Source: Acrocarpospora phusangensis
GTDB taxonomy: Bacteria > Actinomycetota > Actinomycetes > Streptosporangiales > Streptosporangiaceae
Direction of reading: 5' to 3'
NCBI RefSeq assembly: GCF_016862995.1
Contig: NZ_BOOA01000041.1
Span: 1 to 64,000, forward strand
Length of the DNA stretch: 64,000 nucleotides
Both the position numbers and the translations under genes were made by a program. Below, one piece after another: positions 34,367-42,549 of the stretch. The notes beneath the pieces were generated by a model. It ran no database searches. It was not told where the DNA came from and worked only from the letters and a program-made list of their open reading frames with translations. The stretch's first letter is position 1, and each line of letters begins with the position of its first letter.

Positions 34367-37345
34367 GTGCCCACCTCCGAGCGGATTGGGGGCTTGGCGT
34401 TGCACTTCCGGATCTTGACCCGGTTGGAAGTGATCCCCGACGAGGGCGGCCCGCTGGCCATTTCGCCGATCAAGAGAAGGGCTCTGTGCGCGCTTCTGCT
34501 GGCCGGTGAGCAGGGCCTGTCACCGGGCGAGCTGATGGAGGCCGTCTGGGGCGACGGGTACGCCCGCGACGGATCGCTGAAGACCTGCCTGTCCCAGTTG
34601 CGCCGGGTGCTGCCCGGGCGCATCCCCGCGGGTGGCTCGGGCGGATACCGGATCGAGTTCGGCCCCGCCGACACCCTGGACGCCCACCGGTTCCGCGCCC
34701 TGGTCGCCGAGAGCGCCGAGGCGGTCCGGCTGGGCGAGCACGAGAGCGCCGTGCGCACGCTGCAGGAGGCCCTGAACCTGTGGGGGCAGGGGGAGCCGCC
34801 GCTGGCCGACCTGCCCGATCACACCGCCCGGCTCCGCCTCCTCCGCGACGAGCTGGTCTTCGAGCGCAGGGCCGCCCAGATCGCCCTCTTCCGCGAGCGC
34901 ATCCACCTCGGCGAGCACCGCGACGTGCTGGGCGACCTGCGCCGGGGCATCGCCGAGGACCCCTTCTCCGAGCAGCTGCACGCCCTGCTCATGACGGCTT
35001 TGTACCGTTCCGGATACCGGGCGGAGGCGCTCCGGCACTTCGACGCGGTCAGCACCCTCCTGCTCCGCGAGGCCGGCAGCGGCCCCGGCCAGGCGCTGCG
35101 CCAGCTCAGGGACGCCATCGACGTGGACGACGAGGCCGCCGAGGCCGCCCAGGCCCTGGTCCTGGACGCCAGGACGCCCGCCCCCGCCGCCCCGCCCGCG
35201 CCGGCGGCCCCGCCGCCCCCGCCGCTCGCCCAGCTCCCGCCGGACGTGATCGACTTCACCGGCCGGGAGGACGAGGTGGCCCGGGTGGCCGCGTTCCTGA
35301 CCCCCGGCCCCGACGTGACCGGCGTGCCCATCGCGTCCCTGATCGGCCCGCCGGGCGTGGGCAAGTCCGCCCTGGCCATCCACATCGCGCACCGGCTGCG
35401 GGCCGCCTTCCCCGACGGCCAGATCTACATCCACCTGGCCGGCATGTCCGCGCACCCGCGCGAGGCCGCCGAGGTCCTCGGCGAGCTGCTGGCCTTCATG
35501 GGCGCCTCGGCCGAGAGCCTGCCCGCCAGCACGGGGGAGCGGGCCGCGCTGTTCCGTTCCATGCTGGCCGGCCGCCGGGTGCTGGTCGTGATCGACGACG
35601 CCGCGGGCGCCGAGCACGTCCAGCCCTTCCTCCCCGGTACGGCGGGCTGCGCCGTGATCGTCACGTCCCGGGCGTACCTCACGGGCGGGGCCGGTATCCG
35701 TCCCTTTCGGCTGGACCCGCTGCAGCGCGAGGAGGCCCTGCGCCTGCTCGAGGAGATCATCGGCCGGGACAGGGTCGCCGCGGAGCCGGAGGCCGCCGAC
35801 GAGGTGATGGCCGCCTGCGGCGGCTTCCCGCTGGCCGTACGGATCGCGGGGGCGCGGCTGTCGGCCCAGCCCAACTGGCCGATCGCGTACTTCGCGGGGC
35901 GGCTCAGCGACCGGCTGCGCGCGCTGCGGGCCAACGAGATGACCGTCAGCGCCAGCATCGCCGACAGCTACGACGCCCTGCCGGGGCCCGCCAGGCAGGC
36001 CTTCCGGGTGCTGGCGCTGGCCGGGCCCGGCGACTTCCCGGTCTGGCTGATCGCCATGCTGCTGGGCACCCTGGAGGCCGAGGAACTGCTGGAGACGCTG
36101 TCGGACCGCAGCCTGCTGGTGACCGTCAGCGCCGGCACCGCGGGGCCGCCCCGCTACCGGCAGCACGACCTGCTCAGGGACTACGCCGAGGCCCAGCTGC
36201 TGGACCACGTGAGCGAGCGCGACCTGGCCGTGGAGCGGCTGCTGCTCGGCTGGCTGGAGCTGATCGACCGGGCCGACGCCCGTCTCCCGGGGGAGCCGCA
36301 CTTTCCCCGCCCGGCCCGCCTGAACGTGGAGCTGTTCGCCCCCGACGAGGCGCGGCACCTGATCGACGCCAACCCGGGCGGCTGGTTCATCGCCGAGTGC
36401 GCGAACATCCTGGCCGCGATCCGGCTGGCCTGCGACGAACGCCGCTACCGCCTGGCGTACGGCCTGGCCCTGCGGCTGTCGTCGTTCCTGTGCCACCAGA
36501 GCCGGCACCGCGAGGCCGAGGACATGTGGGAGCGGGTCATGACCGCCGCCGCGGCCGAGGAGGACACCCGGCTGGCCGCCGAGGCCCGGCTGCGGCTGGC
36601 CGCCGTGGTCGCCAGGCAGCCCGGCGACGAACTGCGCTCGATCCGCATGCTGGGCTCCTGCCTGGACGCCTTCGAGCAGGTCAAGAACGCCGAAGGGGTG
36701 GCCAGGTCGCTCGCCTGGCGGGCCCTGGTGGGCCACCGGCAGGGCGCCCTCGACGCGGCCGTGGGCGACGCCGAGCGCGGCCTCAAGCTGGCCCGCGAGG
36801 TCGAGGACGGCCCCGCCGAGGTGGCCTGCCTGCGGGTGCTCGGCCTGGTCGCCTCCGCCGAGGGCCGCCACGACGAGGCCGTACGGCTCTGCGAACCGGC
36901 CCTGGCCAGGGCCGAGAAGATCGCCAGGGAGACCGGCGAGCGCGTCTACGAGTGCCTCGCCCTGGACACCCTGATCACCCTGCGGCTCGCCGCGGGCCAC
37001 CGCGAGCAGGCCCTCCAGCTGTGCGACCACGGCCGGGCGCTGGGCCAGGAGACCGGCGACCTCCCGGCCGAGGCGGCCTTCGAGGAGCTCGCCGGGGACG
37101 CTCTGGCGGCGCTGGACCGGCCGGAGGAGGCGATCGCCCGCTACACCCGCGCGGCGGGCCTGTTCGAGATCGCGGCCGACGACCGGCGGGCGCCCCTCTG
37201 CCGGGTCAGGATCGCCGCCGTGCACGCGGCTCAGGGCGCCGTGGAGGAGGCCAGGAAGCTGGCCGAGCAGTCCGCCGTGGACCTGGAGAACCTGGGGTTC
37301 CAGGTAGACGCGGAGGCGGCGCGCCGGGCCGCCCAGGGCTGGTAA
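34367..37345 (+). CDS. AfsR-like SARP regulator (winged helix, BTAD, NB-ARC, TPR)
   Basis: 992 aa. Order: OmpR-type winged helix (about 13-95, LHFRILTRLEVI...LSPGELMEAVWGDG...LKTCLSQLRRVLP), bacterial transcriptional activation domain (about 105-250), a Pro/Ala linker, an NB-ARC/STAND ATPase (about 290-560) with Walker A GPPGVGKSALA and Walker B RVLVVIDDAA, then TPR-like helices (about 650-985). A TTG at 34400 (giving M-HFRILTRLEV, the usual SARP start) with GGGGG upstream is an attractive alternative start. SARPs activate secondary-metabolite genes through direct heptamer repeats. Its natural targets here are the genes at 22-34 kb. Confidence 0.93.
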   Translation: MPTSERIGGLALHFRILTRLEVIPDEGGPLAISPIKRRALCALLLAGEQGLSPGELMEAVWGDGYARDGSLKTCLSQLRRVLPGRIPAGGSGGYRIEFGPADTLDAHRFRALVAESAEAVRLGEHESAVRTLQEALNLWGQGEPPLADLPDHTARLRLLRDELVFERRAAQIALFRERIHLGEHRDVLGDLRRGIAEDPFSEQLHALLMTALYRSGYRAEALRHFDAVSTLLLREAGSGPGQALRQLRDAIDVDDEAAEAAQALVLDARTPAPAAPPAPAAPPPPPLAQLPPDVIDFTGREDEVARVAAFLTPGPDVTGVPIASLIGPPGVGKSALAIHIAHRLRAAFPDGQIYIHLAGMSAHPREAAEVLGELLAFMGASAESLPASTGERAALFRSMLAGRRVLVVIDDAAGAEHVQPFLPGTAGCAVIVTSRAYLTGGAGIRPFRLDPLQREEALRLLEEIIGRDRVAAEPEAADEVMAACGGFPLAVRIAGARLSAQPNWPIAYFAGRLSDRLRALRANEMTVSASIADSYDALPGPARQAFRVLALAGPGDFPVWLIAMLLGTLEAEELLETLSDRSLLVTVSAGTAGPPRYRQHDLLRDYAEAQLLDHVSERDLAVERLLLGWLELIDRADARLPGEPHFPRPARLNVELFAPDEARHLIDANPGGWFIAECANILAAIRLACDERRYRLAYGLALRLSSFLCHQSRHREAEDMWERVMTAAAAEEDTRLAAEARLRLAAVVARQPGDELRSIRMLGSCLDAFEQVKNAEGVARSLAWRALVGHRQGALDAAVGDAERGLKLAREVEDGPAEVACLRVLGLVASAEGRHDEAVRLCEPALARAEKIARETGERVYECLALDTLITLRLAAGHREQALQLCDHGRALGQETGDLPAEAAFEELAGDALAALDRPEEAIARYTRAAGLFEIAADDRRAPLCRVRIAAVHAAQGAVEEARKLAEQSAVDLENLGFQVDAEAARRAAQGW

Positions 37346-37592
37346 TCACGTACATCCGGAATTGCGGATTCGGCCCATCCGTAAGCGGAAAAATTCTTCC
37401 CTCGGAATTATCGGCTATGTCGGGCATGTAGTCATATACTCGCGACGGTCAAGGCACGTTCATGTCGTTCGCGGGGAAACTCCGGATGACATGGCTACAT
37501 GATCCACACCTGACGTGAATAGCGCGGGTTGCTATGGTTGATCGGTGAAAGTGATCAAACGCTAGCTAATGGGCACCGGCGAGGGTGACTAC

Positions 37593-38399
37593 ATGAAGCG
37601 GCAGAACGTCTTCGACCATGACTGTCCGAACGCCTCCAGGATCTATGATCATCTACTCGGTGGGAGCGACAACCATGCTCCTGATCGGGTCGCGGCCGAG
37701 GAGCTCCTCAAGGTCGCGCCCGACGCCGCCGACGTCGCGGTGGGGAACCGGGCGTTCCTCAAGCGCGCCGTGAACTACCTCGCCGAGCGTGGGATCCGGC
37801 AGTTCCTCGACATCGGCAGTGGCCTCCCGACCAGGGAGAACACCCATCAGATGGCCCAGGCGGCGGCGCCGGGGGCCCGGGTCGTGTACGTCGACAACGA
37901 CCCCATCGTCTTCGCCCACATCCAGGCGATCCTGTCCGACGGCAACACGGTGGCCACCAGTGGCGACATGCGCGCGACCGAAAAGATCCTGGCCGACCCC
38001 CGCCTGAACGAAATGATCAGTTTCGACGGGCCGGTCGGCGTGATCCTCACTTCTGTCCTGCACTATGTCTCCGACGCTGACGATCCGCATGACATCGTCG
38101 GGCGCATTATGCGCGCGATGCCGCCGGGAAGTTATTTGGTCCTATCTCACAGCAAACACGGGGATGCGGCCAGCCAAGAAGACGAAGAGCGAATTCTCGA
38201 AATATATAACCGCACCAATAAACCGCTTTATCCGCGAGACCGGGCTGAGATTGTTCAGTTTTTCGACGGGCTCGACATTCTTTCCCCCGGGGTGGTCCCG
38301 GTGCAGGACTGGCACCCCAACGGGGACGCTCGCGACGCGTCGGCGCCCGATTACGTCCCCGGCCACATCCTGGGTGGAGTCGCGGTCAAGCCTCACTGA
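37593..38399 (+). CDS. SAM-dependent methyltransferase, DUF574 family
   Basis: 268 aa from the ATG at 37593, which has GAGGG 7 bases upstream (the ATG at 37569 has none). It matches the actinobacterial DUF574/methyltransf_19 family: NASRIYDHLLGGSDNHAPDR, NRAFLKRAVNYLAERGIRQFLDIGSGLPTRENTHQMAQ, ARVVYVDNDPIVFAH. The GxGxP loop binds S-adenosylmethionine. Substrates of the family are unknown. Members often sit beside XRE/DUF397 genes, as here. It overlaps the XRE gene tail to tail by 7 bp. Confidence 0.9.
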   Translation: MKRQNVFDHDCPNASRIYDHLLGGSDNHAPDRVAAEELLKVAPDAADVAVGNRAFLKRAVNYLAERGIRQFLDIGSGLPTRENTHQMAQAAAPGARVVYVDNDPIVFAHIQAILSDGNTVATSGDMRATEKILADPRLNEMISFDGPVGVILTSVLHYVSDADDPHDIVGRIMRAMPPGSYLVLSHSKHGDAASQEDEERILEIYNRTNKPLYPRDRAEIVQFFDGLDILSPGVVPVQDWHPNGDARDASAPDYVPGHILGGVAVKPH

Positions 38400-38785
38400 C
38401 GGGGCACCGCGCTCTCGCCTACGCGACGGATGTAGGTGATCATCAGCAGCGCCCCCGACTGGCGGTACTCGACCTTGTCACCAGGGCGGAACCCGGCCAG
38501 GGGGCGCTTGAGCGGGCGCAGCAGCCGGCGGCTGGACGCGTTCCGGGTCTCGACCGAGTACTGCACGGGGATGCCCGCCTTGCCGTAGAGCAGGTACTCC
38601 GCCGTACAGCCCAGCTCGGCGGCCAGCGCGGCCGTCACCTCGGGTGAGGGGACACGCCTTCCCGTCTCGATGAGAGAGATGTAACTGTCGTTCACATGCG
38701 CGCGCCGCGCCAGTCGATCCTGGGTCAGGCCCGCCTCCTTGCGCAGTTGGCGGAGGCGGTCACCCAGGGCCTCGGACACTGTCAC
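38393..38785 (-). CDS. XRE-family helix-turn-helix regulator
   Basis: About 130 aa from the GTG at 38785 (VTVSEALGDRLRQLRKEAGLTQDRLARRAHVNDSYISLIETGRRVPSPEVTAALAAELGCTAEYLLYG), a canonical XRE HTH followed by a short basic tail (LLRPLKRPLAGFRPGDKVEYRQSG) that may bind a ligand or dimerise. Two GTCA-NN-TGAC dyads lie at and just upstream of the start codon, which suggests autoregulation. Confidence 0.88.
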   Translation of the reverse strand: MTVSEALGDRLRQLRKEAGLTQDRLARRAHVNDSYISLIETGRRVPSPEVTAALAAELGCTAEYLLYGKAGIPVQYSVETRNASSRRLLRPLKRPLAGFRPGDKVEYRQSGALLMITYIRRVGESAVPRQ

Positions 38786-38817
38786 TTGACAAGCCTTTCG
38801 ACCCGGAGTCAATTGAC
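38780..38817. promoter_or_regulatory. paired GTCA-NN-TGAC dyads, probable XRE operators
   Basis: TGTCACTTGACA (38780-38791) and GTCAATTGAC (38808-38817) both contain GTCA-N2-TGAC, with centres 27 bp apart. They overlap the start region of the XRE gene. Confidence 0.6.
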
Positions 38818-38842
38818 GACATGTTTACATGCGGGCCCCCTG

Positions 38843-38892
38843 AATGGGTAGACCCATTTTTCCGCATAGGGTCAAGTTCTATAGAGAACTTG
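38843..38892 (+). promoter_or_regulatory. weak hairpin plus 8-bp inverted repeat in the 277-bp gap
   Basis: AATGGG-TAGA-CCCATT followed by TTT (38843-38861) looks like a weak terminator. CAAGTTCT-ATAG-AGAACTTG (38873-38892) is a perfect 8-bp dyad, probably an operator. The rest of 38813-39089 shows no gene. Confidence 0.4.
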
Positions 38893-39089
38893 AATGCCCG
38901 GGATATTGAGCGGGAATTGCATTTCAGTTTGCCGCGTCCGGTAGTTAGCCCGGGAAATATAACTGGGCGGGCGATGACCTGCGGAATCGGCGGGCGCCGA
39001 TAGGGGCGGGCCGTTTCCTCCCGGTCCCGGGCCGTCACGGCCCGCCACGCCGCGGTCGCGCCGTGGGAACGTTCCGAAGCCGCTCCCGG

Positions 39090-39962
39090 TTACGCGGAGC
39101 TATGCCCATTCGGTAGGTTTCTGGCGGCCGCGATCAGGAACTGGAGGCTCTCGGCGGGGGGCAGGGCCGCCGCCCGGATGCGCGTGTAAAGGGTCTCGTA
39201 GCGGGTCGCGGCGTCAGGTTCGGTCAGGACGAGATCGTCCGTGACGGTGTCCACGGCCACCACGGTGGGGTCCCCCGGGTCGGCGAAGGTGTAGATCGAG
39301 AAGGCCGAGCGCGGCAGGCTGTAGCCGTCGATGACGGCGTCGATCGGGAGCACCCGCAATGTGATTTTCGGGTCCCCGTTGACGGTAGCCGCAAGGTGAT
39401 AAAGCTGTTGCTGAACGACTTCCAGCGGCGCCGCGCGGCGGCGTACGGCGACCTCGTCGACGATCACTTCGTAGGTCGGGCCCCCCGGGCGGCGCAGCAT
39501 TCGCTGGCGGCCCAGGCGTGCCTCGGCGGCCTTGTCGGGCTTGTAACCCTCCGCGCCGTCGCGGCGGTCGGTGTCGGCGCGGGCCCGGGTGAACTCGGCG
39601 GTCTGCAGCAGGCCGGGCAGGAAGGTCATCTGGAACTCGCGGATCGTCTCCGCGCCCGCCTCCAGGTCGGCGAAGAGGGCCTGCCGCTCGCCCATCGCCT
39701 TGTTCGACTCCCACCAGCCGCGCTCCCCGGCCTCCCGGGCGATGGTGATGATCTGGGTCCACCGGTCGCCGGTCACGCCCAGCTCCTCCAGGATGGCCAT
39801 GATGTCGGCGAGGTCGACGACGTGGCCGTTCTCCAGGCGGGAGATCTGGGCGCGCGGCAGGCCGATGCGCTTGGCGAGCTGCTCGTGGGTGAGCTGGGCG
39901 CTGACCCGCAGGTGCCGCAGCTCGGTGGCCAGTCGCAGCCGCCGTACGTAGGGACTGATCAT
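39090..39962 (-). CDS. XRE-DUF5753 regulator (Scr1-like)
   Basis: 290 aa. The N-terminal HTH (LRHLRVSAQLTHEQLAKRIGLPRAQISRLENGHVVDLADIMAILEELGV) is followed by the DUF5753 domain (ALFADLEAGAETIREFQMTFLPGLLQTAEFTRARA...ARLGRQRMLRRPGGPTYEVIVDEVAVRRR...ITLRVLPIDAVIDG...FADPGDPTVVAVDT). This is the Scr1-type protein of actinobacteria, usually paired with a DUF397 protein, as it is here about 1 kb away. It controls development or antibiotic output in Streptomyces relatives. The next gene upstream on its strand is the DUF574 methyltransferase. Confidence 0.93.
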   Translation of the reverse strand: MISPYVRRLRLATELRHLRVSAQLTHEQLAKRIGLPRAQISRLENGHVVDLADIMAILEELGVTGDRWTQIITIAREAGERGWWESNKAMGERQALFADLEAGAETIREFQMTFLPGLLQTAEFTRARADTDRRDGAEGYKPDKAAEARLGRQRMLRRPGGPTYEVIVDEVAVRRRAAPLEVVQQQLYHLAATVNGDPKITLRVLPIDAVIDGYSLPRSAFSIYTFADPGDPTVVAVDTVTDDLVLTEPDAATRYETLYTRIRAAALPPAESLQFLIAAARNLPNGHSSA

Positions 39963-39974
39963 CGGGACCTCCGT

Positions 39975-40781
39975 CTACGGCACCCTGGCCACTCCGCTGT
40001 GGCCGGTGATCGCGCCGGGGGGCGCGTCGTCCTGGTCGGGCCGCCACTGGTGCCACTGGGTCAGCCCCGGCTCGACCAGCTCCAGGCCGTCGAAGAACCG
40101 TTCGACTTCCTCCCGGGAGCGTAGCCGCTGCCCGGTGGCCACGTGCTGGTTGTAGCGCTTGGACGCCTCGCCCTGGGTGGCCGGGAGCAGGTCGCTGGCC
40201 GGATGCGAGATCACCAGATAGCTGCCGGGGGCCGCGGCCGCCACCAGCCGGCCCACGATCCCGTACGGGTCGTCCTCGTCCATGATGTGGTGCATGACGC
40301 CGAAGAGCAGGAGCGCCACCGGCTCGGCGAAGTCGATCGTGCGGCCCGCCTCGCGGAGCAGCTTCTCCGTGTCGCGCAGGTCCCCGTTGATGTAGTCGGT
40401 GGCGCCCTCGGGGGTGGTCTTCAGCAGCTCGTGCGCGTGCGCCAGCACGATGGGGTCGTTGTCCACGTAGACCACCCGGGCGCCGGGGGCGACCGCCTGG
40501 GCGACCTCGTGGGTGTTGTTCTCGTTCGGGATGCCCGTGCCGATGTCCAGGAACTGCCGTACGCCCATGTCGGCGGCCAGCCATCGGACGACCCGGACCA
40601 GGAACGCCCGGTTGGCCCGCACGCTGTAGCGCAGGCCCGGGCGGGCGGCGAGCACGGCGTCGCCGGCGGCCCGGTCGGCGGCGAAGTTGGTGGTGCCACC
40701 CAGCCAGTAGTCGTACACCCGGGCCGAGTGGGCCGTCGTGGTGTCGATCCGGATGGGCTCTGACTCGTGGCTGTCAGACAC
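39975..40781 (-). CDS. SAM-dependent methyltransferase, DUF574 family (second copy)
   Basis: 268 aa, with the family signatures SARVYDYWLGGTTNFAADR, NRAFLVRVVRWLAADMGVRQFLDIGTGIPNENNTHEVAQ and VVYVDNDPIVLAH. It is a diverged paralogue of the gene at 37593. It is co-directional with the Scr1-like gene (12-bp gap), so the pair forms an operon. Confidence 0.92.
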   Translation of the reverse strand: MSDSHESEPIRIDTTTAHSARVYDYWLGGTTNFAADRAAGDAVLAARPGLRYSVRANRAFLVRVVRWLAADMGVRQFLDIGTGIPNENNTHEVAQAVAPGARVVYVDNDPIVLAHAHELLKTTPEGATDYINGDLRDTEKLLREAGRTIDFAEPVALLLFGVMHHIMDEDDPYGIVGRLVAAAAPGSYLVISHPASDLLPATQGEASKRYNQHVATGQRLRSREEVERFFDGLELVEPGLTQWHQWRPDQDDAPPGAITGHSGVARVP

Positions 40782-40982
40782 CTGTTCGGCCCCTGTCTGT
40801 CCGTCCGGGTGGATATCTCCGGATTCGATACGGTCCGAGGTTCTTGATCGTGCCGAGTATCCATCCGTATCGCGTGCCGGGGCAAGGCCGATGGGACGTC
40901 CGGTTCAGGCGTGCACGGCCGCATTCTGAACATGCGACACTTTTGTACAGTCCAGAATTGGCCGTTGTCCGGAAGACGGTTC

Positions 40983-41198
40983 ATGAACCAGAACAGCAAG
41001 TTCACCAACTGGCGCAAGTCCAGCCTCTCCAGTGGCGGGGACAACTGTGTCGAGGTCGCCAGCACCGGCGGCCCCGGCGGCGTTGTCGGCGTGCGCGACT
41101 CCAAGCAGCAAGGGCGTGGCCCGGTCCTGTCGTTCACCCCGTCCGAATGGCGGGCGTTCATCGACGCCGTGAAGGCCGGGGAATTCGACCTGAGCTGA
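40983..41198 (+). CDS. DUF397 protein (Scr2-like)
   Basis: 71 aa: NSKFTNWRKSSLSSGGDNCVEVASTGGPGGVVGVRDSKQQGRGPVLSFTPSEWRAFIDAVKAGEFDLS. The WRKSS..S...NCVEVA and VRDSK motifs and the final SEWRAFIDAVKAGEFD are diagnostic for DUF397. It is the expected partner of the Scr1-like regulator and is transcribed divergently from the methyltransferase. Confidence 0.95.
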   Translation: MNQNSKFTNWRKSSLSSGGDNCVEVASTGGPGGVVGVRDSKQQGRGPVLSFTPSEWRAFIDAVKAGEFDLS

Positions 41199-41238
41199 GC
41201 GCTCCTCCAGCGGTTTTTCCAATTTTGTCTGTTTTCCA

Positions 41239-41265
41239 CGAAGAGCCGGAACCCCCGGCTCTTCG
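41239..41265 (+). terminator. terminator after the DUF397 gene
   Basis: CGAAGAGCCGG (41239-41249) and CCGGCTCTTCG (41255-41265) form an 11-bp perfect stem with a 5-nt loop, 40 bp after the DUF397 stop, followed by TCGGTTTCT. Confidence 0.75.
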
Positions 41266-41389
41266 TCGGTTTCTGGGCCGTGGTCATCTTGCGTCGGTGC
41301 TGGAAACCGATAGATACTTAGGACGTTCCGCACATTTGGATTGTCCAGCCGCGCGTATGCCCGGGAGATCGACGTGTGAGAGGGACCGT

Positions 41390-41926
41390 GTGAGAGGGAC
41401 GGAGTCCGCGCTCGCCTCGCCGCTCATGAGCCTCGCGGAGACCGGCATGGACCGGGCCGCATCGATCGCCACGTGGCCGCTGGCCGAGGGAGCGCGCGCC
41501 GTGGTGCGCAGCCGCGACCTGATCCGCGGCGTCCTGACCGGCCTCGGGCTGGGCCATGAAGCCGTCGACGACGGCGTGGTGATGGTCTCGGAACTGGTCA
41601 CCAACGCGCTCAGGCACGCTTTCGGGCCGTTCGAGCTGCGTCTGTACCGCAGTCCGCCCGTGGTGGTGTGCGAGGTGGTGGACGGATCGGAGACGCTGCC
41701 GGCGATTCCGGGGCCGGGGGCCGTGCATCTGACGCTGGAGCAGATCGACGCCATCCCCGACGCGCTGCTGCTGGAGTCGGGACGGGGTCTCGACGTGGTG
41801 CACCGGCTTTCCCGGGGGTGGTGCGGGGCGTACCCGACCAAGATCTCCACCAGGAACCGGGTCACCGGCGGCAAGGCCGTCGCGTTCGCCCTGCCGCTTC
41901 CCGCCGGGGAGCCGGACCGGCGCTAG
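41390..41926 (+). CDS. RsbW-like anti-sigma/serine kinase ATP-binding protein
   Basis: 178 aa from the GTG at 41390, with GAGAGGGA 5 bases before it. The HATPase_c fold shows the N-box VVMVSELVTNALRHAFGPFELRL and a later ESGRGLDVVHRLS G-box. Such proteins bind ATP and act as anti-sigma factors or on anti-anti-sigma partners. They are often found with DUF397/XRE genes in actinobacteria. A 14-bp direct duplication (GTGTGAGAGGGACC-like) overlaps the start region and could have duplicated the ribosome-binding site. Confidence 0.88.
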   Translation: MRGTESALASPLMSLAETGMDRAASIATWPLAEGARAVVRSRDLIRGVLTGLGLGHEAVDDGVVMVSELVTNALRHAFGPFELRLYRSPPVVVCEVVDGSETLPAIPGPGAVHLTLEQIDAIPDALLLESGRGLDVVHRLSRGWCGAYPTKISTRNRVTGGKAVAFALPLPAGEPDRR

Positions 41927-41962
41927 CCGATCCGGGCTCTCGGACCCTCGAACCCGCAGACC

Positions 41963-42196
41963 TCAGATGAGGGGCGGGGGCTCCCAGTCCTCCGGGTCCA
42001 GGTCCGGGTCGTCCAGCGAGTCGTCGTTCATGGCGATCGTGTACAGACCGGCCAGGCGGCCGATCACATGGTCCGCCGAGTAGCCCTCGTCGATCAGGTC
42101 CCAGGCGTCGCCCGTGGACGGCGCGGACGTGCTCTCTTCGCCCTGCCTGCTCTGGGCCGCGATCGTCTCTTGCTCGATTTCCGGCATTTTGGTCAC
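41963..42196 (-). CDS. small acidic protein, unknown
   Basis: 77 aa starting at GTG, which overlaps the upstream stop by 4 bp; an ATG at 42187 is an alternative. The second half is strongly acidic (SLDDPDLDPEDWEPPPLI). The middle GDAWDLIDEGYSADHVIGRLAGLYTIAMND could form a helix-turn-helix-like pair. There is no recognised family. Confidence 0.5.
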   Translation of the reverse strand: MTKMPEIEQETIAAQSRQGEESTSAPSTGDAWDLIDEGYSADHVIGRLAGLYTIAMNDDSLDDPDLDPEDWEPPPLI

Positions 42197-42435
42197 CCGA
42201 TCGGATCGGTGCGGGTCACCTCGGAGGTGACGGATCTGGTCAGTCCGGAATCAGCGGCTGTCCCGGTGATCGTCACGGCGGTAGCCGTACGCACCGGGAG
42301 CGTTCCCGCCGTCGCGCGCCCGCTCCTGGCCATATCGGAATAGTGCCCAGAAATCGCCTCGGCGATGCGGCTGGGGACCGGGATCCGCGGGGGAAACGGG
42401 AACGCTCCTGTGGCGTGCCTTCGGAACCGGACCAT
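42193..42435 (-). CDS. small basic Ser/Thr-rich protein, unknown
   Basis: About 80 aa from the ATG at 42435, which has AGAAGGAT upstream (the frame is open to 42528). The N-terminus MVRFRRHATGAFPFPPRIPVPSRIAEAISGHYSDMARSG is basic, and the tail is Thr/Ser-rich. Its stop overlaps the next gene's GTG, so the two small proteins are translationally coupled. Confidence 0.45.
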   Translation of the reverse strand: MVRFRRHATGAFPFPPRIPVPSRIAEAISGHYSDMARSGRATAGTLPVRTATAVTITGTAADSGLTRSVTSEVTRTDPIG

Positions 42436-42549
42436 CGGCGTCACATCCTTCTGATCACATTCGCGGGGGCCGTCCATCAGTAGGGCGGGACATTCCGTTC
42501 CATCCTGTGTCACCAACCGGCCGCGCACGCGTTACCGGTGTGTCAGGGT

